Positions 17,836 to 25,298 of a DNA stretch of 64,000 bases are shown piece after piece. The notes under the pieces were generated by a model. That model did not search any database and was not told the DNA's origin. It worked only from the letters and a program-made list of their open reading frames with translations. Source of the stretch: Anaerolineae bacterium (GTDB taxonomy: Bacteria; Chloroflexota; Anaerolineae; Aggregatilineales; J027); NCBI GenBank assembly GCA_021463865.1, contig JAJTXY010000006.1, positions 62,001 through 126,000 on the forward strand. Reading direction: 5' to 3'. The position numbers were made by a program, and so were the translations under genes. Positions within the stretch are counted from its first letter, which is position 1, and every line of letters starts with the position of its first letter.

Positions 17836-18768
17836 ATGATTGGGATAATTGTATTGCTGCTATTAGGTGCGGGGCTGTTGGCGGGTCTCTATATTGCCGG
17901 ACGCAATCAAGAGGAAGGTGATCCTTTGATGCGTCGTCTGCAAGAATATGGGGATCGTGAACTTCCAGCCTCGCTCGAAGAATTAGAAATGTCCCTAAGC
18001 CGTAAAGAACGTATCGTGATTCCGGCCTTTAATGCACTTGCCAAAATTTTAGGCAACTTTGCACCAGAGCAACAGATACAACTGATTCAGCAGAAACTGG
18101 ATCGGGCAGGCAAAACCGAAACTGACCCATCGGTGTTTTTCGCCCAACGGATTTTCCTCACGATCATCTTGGGCGCGGCGGGTTTTGGCCTGTTCTTCAT
18201 GTTGACCGATTGGCCCATTATTCGGGCCATCATTGGCACGGTGGTATTTACGTTATTGGGCTATTTCTTGCCGATGCTGCAACTGTCTAGCCAGATCAAG
18301 AAACGCCAAGATGGGATTGTCAAATCCCTACCCGACGCACTTGACCTGATGACCATCTGCGTTGAAGCTGGCCTCAGCTTTGACATGGCGATGGGCAAGG
18401 TGTATGAAAAATGGGACAGCGATCTTGCACAGGCGTTTGGACGGGTGCTGCAAGAAATCCAATTGGGCAAGCTCCGTCGTGAAGCCCTCCGCGATATGTC
18501 GGAACGGTTCGATGTACCCGATCTAACGACTTTTTGCGCCGCGATTATTCAAGCCGACCAATTGGGTGTGAGTATCGGGAAGATTTTACGTGTGCAGGCC
18601 GACCAAATGCGTGTGAAGCGTCGCCAGCGTGCCCAAGAAAAAGCGCAGCAGGCACCCGTTAAAATGGTTATTCCGCTGGTATTCCTCATCTTCCCCAGTA
18701 TTTGGATCGTGTTGATGGGGCCATCCCTTATTTTCTTGGTCGAACAAGGAATGCTTGGCGGATTGTAA
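17836..18768 (+). CDS. tadC: Tad pilus membrane platform protein TadC (GspF family)
   Basis: 310 residues. An N-terminal membrane helix, a central helix pair (about 97-145), and a GspF domain with LPDALDLMTICVEAGLSFDMAM and FCAAIIQADQLGVSIGKIL, then RRQRAQEKAQQAPVKMVIPL before the final helices. This order and the KAQQAPVK segment are typical of TadC. It is the last recognisable gene of the tad cluster; no pilin, prepilin peptidase or secretin gene is visible in the window. Confidence 0.88.
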   Translation: MIGIIVLLLLGAGLLAGLYIAGRNQEEGDPLMRRLQEYGDRELPASLEELEMSLSRKERIVIPAFNALAKILGNFAPEQQIQLIQQKLDRAGKTETDPSVFFAQRIFLTIILGAAGFGLFFMLTDWPIIRAIIGTVVFTLLGYFLPMLQLSSQIKKRQDGIVKSLPDALDLMTICVEAGLSFDMAMGKVYEKWDSDLAQAFGRVLQEIQLGKLRREALRDMSERFDVPDLTTFCAAIIQADQLGVSIGKILRVQADQMRVKRRQRAQEKAQQAPVKMVIPLVFLIFPSIWIVLMGPSLIFLVEQGMLGGL

Positions 18769-18771
18769 CTT

Positions 18772-19542
18772 ATGGCAGAATCCGACCTACAACTAGATAA
18801 AACACTCACCGACTCGCCTCATAGGGCGAGTTTTGCCTTTTATTCAGCGGGTATCAAATATCTGCTTCGTACCCTATGGACAAGTGCCTTAGACATCATT
18901 TACCCCTCGGTCTGCGTTGGTTGCGAGCGGGTGGGTGAGTTGTTGTGTGAGCATTGTATTGAGGCCATTGAAGAACCGCCGCCACCGCCTTCCCTCGGTG
19001 ATAATTTAGCTGATTCCGTCGCGGTAGGGGCACACACCACCGCGCTACGGGATGCGCTCCATGCCCTCAAATATGAAGGCGAACGGCGGATGGGCGATGT
19101 GTTGGGACGCCTGTTGGCCGAAAAAGTATTGGAAAAAGAATGGAAAATTGACATCATAATTCCAGTCCCATTGCACTGGCTACGATTTGCCGAAAGGGGG
19201 TATAATCAGGCTAATGAGATCGCAAAAACATTAGCGATTGAAATCGGCAGCAGGTTGGCTTCCGATGCCCTTGATAAAGTGCGTGCAACAACATCACAGG
19301 TTGAGCTTTCCGCAGTGGATCGCCAGCGCAACGTAGAAGGGGCTTTTAAAGTGGCTGAATCGTATCAGCAACACCTCCAAGATCAAACCATTCTCCTTGT
19401 GGATGATGTCTGTACAACTGGCTCAACTTTGATGGAATGCGCTGTGGCATTGCGGAATGCTGGCGTGGCGAAGGTTTATGCCGCCACCGTTACGCGAGCC
19501 GGGTCTACTTCAGCAGATGCACTCTCAGGAAAGATTTCCTGA
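18772..19542 (+). CDS. comF: ComF-family phosphoribosyltransferase-like competence protein
   Basis: 256 residues. A zinc-ribbon-like CVGC...CEHC motif (about 48-62) and a type I phosphoribosyltransferase domain with ILLVDDVCTTGSTL (PRPP loop) near residue 210, plus PVPLHWLRFAERGYNQAN, are diagnostic of ComF/ComFC. ComF is linked to DNA uptake and ssDNA handling in competence. The ATG is 3 bp after the tadC stop and has no clear ribosome site. It is the only canonical start upstream of the cysteine motif, yet a terminator-like hairpin lies within codons ~14-23 (DSPHRASFAF), so expression may depend on translation through, or initiation after, the hairpin. Confidence 0.85.
   Translation: MAESDLQLDKTLTDSPHRASFAFYSAGIKYLLRTLWTSALDIIYPSVCVGCERVGELLCEHCIEAIEEPPPPPSLGDNLADSVAVGAHTTALRDALHALKYEGERRMGDVLGRLLAEKVLEKEWKIDIIIPVPLHWLRFAERGYNQANEIAKTLAIEIGSRLASDALDKVRATTSQVELSAVDRQRNVEGAFKVAESYQQHLQDQTILLVDDVCTTGSTLMECAVALRNAGVAKVYAATVTRAGSTSADALSGKIS
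18812..18841 (+). terminator. Intrinsic terminator of the tad cluster, inside the 5' end of comF
   Basis: ACTCGCC (18812-18818), a 6-base loop and GGCGAGT (18825-18831), with the tract TTTTGCCTTTT running on from the stem. It is placed to end tad transcription but lies inside the comF reading frame. Confidence 0.6.
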
Positions 19543-19592
19543 AGATTCCCTTATTCTTCCCATCTTTACCCATGTTGCAAAGGAGTCGCATA

Positions 19593-20165
19593 ATGGAGAT
19601 TAAAGTTCATACCAGAGGTCTAAATTATGGCCCGAAATTGGAGGAACACGTCAACAAGAAATTAGATCGTCTGGGGCGCTATCTGCCGAATATCATGACT
19701 GCCGATCTGGAGCTTTCAAGTGAGGGACGCAGCAATCAACCCGTTGCCCAACTGACCATTCGGAATAAGCGGGGTATGATTTTCCGTGCGGAGGATAAAA
19801 AGCAGCAAGACATGTTTTCTGCCGTAGATGCGGTGGTAGATAAGATGTCACGCCAAATTCGCCAATATAAGACCAAACAGCGCCGTAAGGGTAAGGAACG
19901 TTGGAGCGAAGCCGTTGACCCTGAACTGATTGAAATTTCGTTTGACGAAGCTGAACCGGAAACCGCCGAAGAGGTGGTCGAAACCAAGATCATCCGTCGT
20001 AAAGATGTTATTTTAAGCCCCATGAACGAGGATGAGGCCGTTGAACAACTGGAGTTGTTGGGTCATGACTTTTTTGTCTTTCTCAATGGGGATACGGGAC
20101 ATGTAGGAGTCGTTTATAAACGTCAAGATGGGAACTTTGGTGTGTTGAATACCCAGACTTCCTAG
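19593..20165 (+). CDS. hpf: Ribosome hibernation-promoting factor, long form
   Basis: 190 residues from the ATG at 19593, which has AAAGGAG 8 bases upstream; the longer open frame to 19437 overlaps comF. The N-terminal S30AE domain begins MEIKVHTRGLNYGPKLEEHV and contains the basic KTKQRRKGKERW stretch. The C-terminal domain (about 130-190) has IIRRKDVILSPMNEDEAVEQLELLGHDFF, the dimerisation domain of long HPF. It binds the 30S subunit at the decoding site and pairs 70S ribosomes into inactive 100S dimers in stationary phase. Confidence 0.92.
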   Translation: MEIKVHTRGLNYGPKLEEHVNKKLDRLGRYLPNIMTADLELSSEGRSNQPVAQLTIRNKRGMIFRAEDKKQQDMFSAVDAVVDKMSRQIRQYKTKQRRKGKERWSEAVDPELIEISFDEAEPETAEEVVETKIIRRKDVILSPMNEDEAVEQLELLGHDFFVFLNGDTGHVGVVYKRQDGNFGVLNTQTS

Positions 20166-20259
20166 CTTTTCAATTTTGATCCTTGCTGCAACAAGTTGAC
20201 AGGCGGGGTGGGGTGTGATACTCTGCCCCGCATTTGCTTTCTATCAGACAGATTTAGCG

Positions 20260-20991
20260 ATGCTCAAACTCGACCACAAAAAATATAAACGCCCCCTCAT
20301 CATTACCTCCCATCCCGATGATTTAGAGGGTTTTGTGGGTGGTTTAGTTTATCTACTTACCCATAATGTCGTATCCATCGTGTTTGCAGGCGGGGATCGA
20401 GGGGTTTGGGATAGCACCTATGAGCACTTACCCCTTGAGGAGTACATCGAAATTCGCAAAACCGAATCCAATGCTGGCGGCAAGGTTTTGGGCTTAGGTG
20501 AAATACTCTACATGGGCTATCATGACCGCGAAATTCCGGTCAACGAGACCACCATTCAGCAAGTTCTAGACCAACTTGAGCGGTATCAACCGGATGTAGT
20601 AATTTCCTTCGAGTTTTTTCGTTTTTCCACACCCTACCCACACCCTGACCATATGGCAGTGGCCCAAATTGTGCGGAATGCGGTGGCGCGTTATGGCCTT
20701 GACCATACCCTCGATTATTATGTCTGCTCAACTCTGTTCCCGAACCGATTTGTGGACGTCTCGGCGGTACGGCGCATCAAATTGGACGCACTGGCTTGCC
20801 ATGCGACCCAAAATGGGCTTAATGCCATTATCTTTCCCTTCTTCGAGCGGTTGCTATCTAAACTGTGGGGAATTTATATTGGGGCAGACTATGCCGAGGC
20901 CTATCGGAAAGTTTATATCCCCAAGCTGCAAAAGCGTCTGGGAATTGAGACGAAGGTTGAAGTGACCTTTAGTGAATCTGAGCGTGTCTGA
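20260..20991 (+). CDS. PIG-L family deacetylase
   Basis: 243 residues from the ATG at 20260; a GTG at 20215 would add 15 residues without family similarity. PLIITSHPDDLEGFVGGLV gives the zinc-binding HPDD motif (residues 18-21), and a later PYPHPDHMAVAQIV supplies the third ligand. The family removes N-acetyl groups from GlcNAc-type substrates, as in bacillithiol, mycothiol and GPI synthesis. The specific substrate is not readable. It is convergent with the GNAT gene. Confidence 0.8.
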   Translation: MLKLDHKKYKRPLIITSHPDDLEGFVGGLVYLLTHNVVSIVFAGGDRGVWDSTYEHLPLEEYIEIRKTESNAGGKVLGLGEILYMGYHDREIPVNETTIQQVLDQLERYQPDVVISFEFFRFSTPYPHPDHMAVAQIVRNAVARYGLDHTLDYYVCSTLFPNRFVDVSAVRRIKLDALACHATQNGLNAIIFPFFERLLSKLWGIYIGADYAEAYRKVYIPKLQKRLGIETKVEVTFSESERV

Positions 20992-21027
20992 CCCCCTATC
21001 AAAATACGTTTAGCCCTGTGGTTTACC

Positions 21028-21534
21028 TCATTTATCGTTCTCGACCTTGCGAATGTAATGTAAAACCGGATCACGGCTGAATTTGGTCAATAGATGGATA
21101 ATTCGCACCGGCTTAAACTTGCGGATAAGGTGAATTTTCAACGGCTTGGGTAATTTTGCCATGCTGATTTGGCTAAATTGGTACTGCTTTGCCAAATAAC
21201 CGATTATCGGGTTTTTCGTAACGACATAGAGGTTATAGGCGGCATTGATGGCAAACATCTCGTCAATGACCTGCCGTGCCACGCCTTTTTCGCGGGCGGT
21301 TTCGATGATATAGAGTGGGCCGATTTCACGCCACTGAGGATTCACGATTTGCCATGCACCAAAGCCGAGCAGTTTGTCGCCTTCATACAGAAAGCGAATG
21401 GTGCCGCTGTTAACGTGCTCTTCGATTTCCTTGTGGGTGACTTCCCCGATAAATTTGGTGTTTTTGATTTCTTCTAATACGGCATCAATATCATGGGCAC
21501 GCTGTAAGGTAGGCAGCATTTGAGTGCTTTCCAT
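21028..21534 (-). CDS. GNAT-family N-acetyltransferase
   Basis: 168 residues from the ATG at 21534 (MESTQMLPTLQRAHDIDAV), which overlaps the TAA of the upstream gene as TAATG, indicating translational coupling. The core has LYEGDKLLGFGAWQIV and a motif A-like IGPLYIIETAREKGVARQVI, where the acetyl-CoA pyrophosphate loop (normally Q/RxxGxG/A) is partly altered (REKGVA). Substrate unknown. A basic C-terminal ~40-residue extension (RKFKPVRIIHLL) is unusual. Confidence 0.65.
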   Translation of the reverse strand: MESTQMLPTLQRAHDIDAVLEEIKNTKFIGEVTHKEIEEHVNSGTIRFLYEGDKLLGFGAWQIVNPQWREIGPLYIIETAREKGVARQVIDEMFAINAAYNLYVVTKNPIIGYLAKQYQFSQISMAKLPKPLKIHLIRKFKPVRIIHLLTKFSRDPVLHYIRKVENDK

Positions 21535-22106
21535 TAGGCAATCACCTCGGCTTCCTTCAAACGTGCGCTTATCTGTCCGGCGGAGGCCATTTGAATGCAC
21601 CCTTCTACGATGGCATAAGCGCCAATATACAGAATAAAGGCGATTTCATCACCTAGCGGGGTGATGATTAGCCCCAACCCGATCAAGATGCTGCCAATCG
21701 CGGAGATCAGGGTAATTCGTTGGCCTTCGATGGGGGACTCGATTTCGAGGAAACTGATAAATTCCAATATCCCCCGGAAAATGATGGCGAAGGCAAACAA
21801 AAAAGCCATCAATTTGAAGGTCGAATGTCCGTTGTAGAGCGCGGCTGCTCCTACAAGAATTTCGAAGACCCCACGTGACAAAGCAATTTGCCACAACCGC
21901 CACGTCGCGTTGCTAAAAGCCGCTTCCGTGACAACCTTTAATCCATCGAGCATTAGGCCAATGGACACAATATAAACTGCCGCTGATGCTGCAAGCAAAG
22001 GGTTAAACATCGCTGTGACGCCAAACAGCACCGCTAGGAAACCGCGTAGGGCGATAAACCACCACGTCGTTGTATACGTTTCGCTCAAACTTAGAAAGTA
22101 CAGCAT
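21534..22106 (-). CDS. HdeD/DUF308-like membrane protein
   Basis: 190 residues with six hydrophobic segments, made of repeated two-helix units: LRGFLAVLFGVTAMFNPLLA, SRGVFEILVGAAALYNG and ISAIGSILIGLGLIITP. This repeated RG-x-x-x-x-x-x-G pattern is that of the HdeD/DUF308 family, implicated in acid resistance in E. coli. Function here is unknown. The stop overlaps the GNAT start. Confidence 0.75.
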   Translation of the reverse strand: MLYFLSLSETYTTTWWFIALRGFLAVLFGVTAMFNPLLAASAAVYIVSIGLMLDGLKVVTEAAFSNATWRLWQIALSRGVFEILVGAAALYNGHSTFKLMAFLFAFAIIFRGILEFISFLEIESPIEGQRITLISAIGSILIGLGLIITPLGDEIAFILYIGAYAIVEGCIQMASAGQISARLKEAEVIA

Positions 22107-22171
22107 AAGTCCCTTGATAAAAATAATAGATGCACCCCTGAAACGGAATATTTCAGGGAATTGTTCCCACG

Positions 22172-24055
22172 CTAACGATTCACTCGCGGGTCATCGGGTG
22201 CGACTTGGAATTGGGCCGGCCATGGAATGTAGTGGCTGACAAATTCTTCCTTTTCCACCAGAATATTGCCGTCAGCATCCTTGATGGTGCGATAAACATA
22301 AACATCTGAACCCGAAACGGCATAATCTACTTGGATCGCTTGCCCACGTTGCAGACCCGGTGTTGCACGATAAATGGTCGGCCCCGGCGGCGTGACATTC
22401 CGCACATATGGGCCTTCTTTGGTTACTTTGCGCCCTACACTGGTGCTATAAATCTTAAACTGGATGCTCGCATTCGCTGGACGCACATACACTTCCAACA
22501 GCAGATGATAATCGGTGTCGTTCTCAAATTTGAAGTCTACAATCGGTGAAAAGACTGTCGCATCCAAACCCGGCCCTTCGCCCGTTTCATAATAGGCGAC
22601 ACGATAGCCATGTGGATAACGTTCGATAATGGGGAAGCCGCCATAAAAAGCCGCTTGGAACAATGTTGAGGAGACTTGGCAAACCCCACCCCCTACCCCC
22701 GTGATGGTTTGGTCGCCCACGATCACAAGGCCTGTCTCATAGCCCTCTTCCTCGCTCACATCACCGAGATATTGGTTAAATGAAAAGACGGTGTGTGGCG
22801 GGATGACAATGCCATGAAAACGCGCGGCGGCGACTTCGATATTGGTGCGGCGGTTGGCAGTGCTGCCCACAAAATAGGTTGTGGCGGCAGTGATTTGTTC
22901 CGTGATTCCCAATTCTTGCGCGGTCATGGTATCGCGTACAGCCGGGGAAACCGTCTGGAATACGAGCGGCACGGCTCGATCTGTATTGGAGAAAACAGCC
23001 CGCTCAAATAGTGGCAGGGTGTTGGCGGTGTCCAATTCCCGTCCATCTTGACTGGCTTGGAGAACCTCTAGCTGTTTGGTCTCATCATTAAACGTAAAAC
23101 GGGCATCTACCGGAGCCGTCCGCAGTTCAGGTGCAATTTGTTCCAAAAATCCTTCAACCGCATCGGTGGTCACATTCACCTCATAATGCGAAGTGCCGTC
23201 GCCGTTGGAAACTTTTTCAATGCGCAACATGTTTTCAATATCTTCCGGCTTCGCTGTCCATGGCCCGGCGGTTGTACCTTCTTCGGGGCTGATAAAAAAT
23301 GTTACCCCGCGTGTATCCAGCGCAATATTAACCAATGCGGCGGCGTCACTGGCATCCCAAACTTCAGGGGCTTGTTCAACCACCACGAGATTGATTTCAC
23401 TGCGACTGCTCAAGCGCATAATTTCTTGTTGCAACAAGGACAGTGTCGCGGGGACATCCACCACGCGCCCTACTTGGCTGGTCGTGACAACAGCTTGGCG
23501 GTTTTGAATGGTCAGAGTGGCGTCTTGTACCGGACGATTGACAAAATCGTTGGAGACTTGCCCCAGAATTTGCTCGGCTTCGCTTTGGTTATAGGTGATA
23601 ACCGGAGCGAGTGGGTAGCCGCTCCGCCATACATCCCACTGGTCGAATAAATTACCCAATCCACTGCGGTTGCGTCCAACGTTATAGGCCTCGTTGACCG
23701 TCGCCTCAATATTCATCGTGACGCCGAGTTCTTTGGCGGTATATTCCCACGTTTTATCACCATCTCGAAAAACAAAGGTAGCATCTTCGGGATAGGTGAA
23801 GCGATTAGCGAGAGCGGCCCGCGCTTCGTCTTTGGTCATACCCGCTAGGTTGAGGCCAAAAATAGTGGAAACACCGGGGTAGATGCGATCTTGGTAGGTG
23901 AACTGATAACCTGCAATGCCCGCAACCAAGAGGAAAAACAGCAGGACAAGACCCGTCACTACCAACATGGGCAGCCGAATCATCCAAGGATTCATGCTGT
24001 CATCATAGGCAACCCGACGCTGTGGAGTGTAGTATCGTTGTGGGCCACTGGTCAT
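22172..24055 (-). CDS. VanW-family cell-wall protein with peptidoglycan-binding-like domains
   Basis: 627 residues. A short cytoplasmic N-terminus, one membrane helix (about 29-51), then two PG_binding_4 (YoaR-type) domains, the first starting GVSTIFGLNLAGMTKDEAR, and a VanW domain (about 400-540) with FSFNQYLGDVSEEEGYETG and GVGGGVCQVSSTLFQAAF. It is a membrane-anchored envelope protein. VanW-type proteins accompany some vancomycin-resistance operons but are widespread and mostly uncharacterised, and no van genes are near. It is divergent from the M23 peptidase gene. Confidence 0.85.
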   Translation of the reverse strand: MTSGPQRYYTPQRRVAYDDSMNPWMIRLPMLVVTGLVLLFFLLVAGIAGYQFTYQDRIYPGVSTIFGLNLAGMTKDEARAALANRFTYPEDATFVFRDGDKTWEYTAKELGVTMNIEATVNEAYNVGRNRSGLGNLFDQWDVWRSGYPLAPVITYNQSEAEQILGQVSNDFVNRPVQDATLTIQNRQAVVTTSQVGRVVDVPATLSLLQQEIMRLSSRSEINLVVVEQAPEVWDASDAAALVNIALDTRGVTFFISPEEGTTAGPWTAKPEDIENMLRIEKVSNGDGTSHYEVNVTTDAVEGFLEQIAPELRTAPVDARFTFNDETKQLEVLQASQDGRELDTANTLPLFERAVFSNTDRAVPLVFQTVSPAVRDTMTAQELGITEQITAATTYFVGSTANRRTNIEVAAARFHGIVIPPHTVFSFNQYLGDVSEEEGYETGLVIVGDQTITGVGGGVCQVSSTLFQAAFYGGFPIIERYPHGYRVAYYETGEGPGLDATVFSPIVDFKFENDTDYHLLLEVYVRPANASIQFKIYSTSVGRKVTKEGPYVRNVTPPGPTIYRATPGLQRGQAIQVDYAVSGSDVYVYRTIKDADGNILVEKEEFVSHYIPWPAQFQVAPDDPRVNR

Positions 24056-24170
24056 GGGATGGTCTTCTCACCTGACTAATAAATCCCCAAAGAGTATGTT
24101 AAATCCTAGCATTTTTGACGCCAATCAGCAACTTTTTTCGCTGATCGTATGGGTATTGTAACTTATCGTG

Positions 24171-24205
24171 CGTTTGACAAACGATAGAACGACTCACGCT
24201 AGACT
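24171..24205 (+). promoter_or_regulatory. Candidate promoter and palindromic operator upstream of the M23 peptidase gene
   Basis: A 13-base palindrome CGTTTGACAAACG (24171-24183) contains a perfect -35 TTGACA (24174-24179). A weak -10 (TAGACT, 24200-24205) follows at 20 bases, a long spacer. It lies between divergent envelope genes. Confidence 0.3.
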
Positions 24206-24262
24206 TGCTCCACACCTATCATTACAATGTTTCCTACGGTTTATCATCAATAGGGTTTCAAC

Positions 24263-25180
24263 ATGCGGCGATTTCAAGCAGTATTTGTATTTTTAATGGT
24301 ACTCGCTGGGTTAACAGTTATTTTGATTGCACATCCGGCCAATGCCCAAGACGCTTCGAGTAATGTTTTTGTCTTGGTAGAACCCAGCGAACAAATTCAA
24401 GAGGGGCGTTCGGCGCTTTTACGAGTGCAGATTTTGGATGGGTCACATCCAAAGGAAGTACAGGCCACATTTCTTGGCCGCGTAATTTACCTTTATCCGA
24501 GTGTGGATGGCGATTGGATCGGCTTTTTAGGCATAGATATGGATGCGCCGACGGGCACCCAATCTATTGAGATTTTCTATACCGCCGATGATGGGTCGCA
24601 GCAGACTTTCCGTAAGGACATTGAGATTATGTGGGGTGCATTCCTCTATCAAGACATTCCCCTCCCCTACAATCTTGAACCGCTGCTTGACCCTGACATT
24701 AATCGCCAAGAGGAAGAAACTTTGGTGCGTGTGATGAATCGCACCACCCCCGAAAAATTCTTTACCAACTTCATCAACCCTGTCCGCGATATTGAAATTT
24801 CCGAATTTGGTGGCATTCGCAACTACAACAATGGGGTCTATGAAGGACGCCACACTGGAACAGATTATTTGGCAACAACAGGTGATCCGGTAGCTGCTTC
24901 TGCCGATGGCCGCGTGATTTTTACCGAGCGGCTGCCTATTCATGGTAATCACATCATGATAGATCATGGGTGGGGTATCCTAACCGCCTATTCGCATTTG
25001 AGCGAGATTCAAGTTGTCCCCGGCCAATTGGTACGTCAGGGTCAGATTATTGGATTGGTAGGGGCGACAGGCCGAGTACAAGGGTCGCACTTGCATTTTG
25101 AAGTCATGGTCAATGGCGTGTGGGTAGATCCGCCCCAATTCTTGACGCTCAATATCCCGGCGAGTTTGCCGAACCCTTAA
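24263..25180 (+). CDS. Secreted M23-family (LytM) peptidase-like protein
   Basis: 305 residues. Signal peptide about 1-28 (HPANAQD). An Ig-like region (about 35-125) precedes the M23 domain (about 175-300). Zinc ligands are present: H197 and D201 in HTGTDY, then H278 in SHLHFEV, with H245 in AYSHLSE. All catalytic residues are kept, so it is probably an active peptidoglycan endopeptidase acting on cross-links outside the membrane. It is divergent from the VanW gene, which suggests a shared envelope role. Confidence 0.85.
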   Translation: MRRFQAVFVFLMVLAGLTVILIAHPANAQDASSNVFVLVEPSEQIQEGRSALLRVQILDGSHPKEVQATFLGRVIYLYPSVDGDWIGFLGIDMDAPTGTQSIEIFYTADDGSQQTFRKDIEIMWGAFLYQDIPLPYNLEPLLDPDINRQEEETLVRVMNRTTPEKFFTNFINPVRDIEISEFGGIRNYNNGVYEGRHTGTDYLATTGDPVAASADGRVIFTERLPIHGNHIMIDHGWGILTAYSHLSEIQVVPGQLVRQGQIIGLVGATGRVQGSHLHFEVMVNGVWVDPPQFLTLNIPASLPNP

Positions 25181-25298
25181 AGTTTAAATCTTCGAACCAA
25201 ACATTTCGCCTGTCGCATTTCAATACTAGAACATTGTATAGTTGTGTGAGAGGCGATTTTTGACTTAGAGCAACCAACAAAGCTGATAAATTTCTGTA

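Noticed and set aside
22172..24055. VanW gene as a sign of vancomycin resistance
   Set aside because: No vanA/H/X/Y/S/R-type genes are near; VanW-domain proteins are widespread envelope proteins without proven resistance role.
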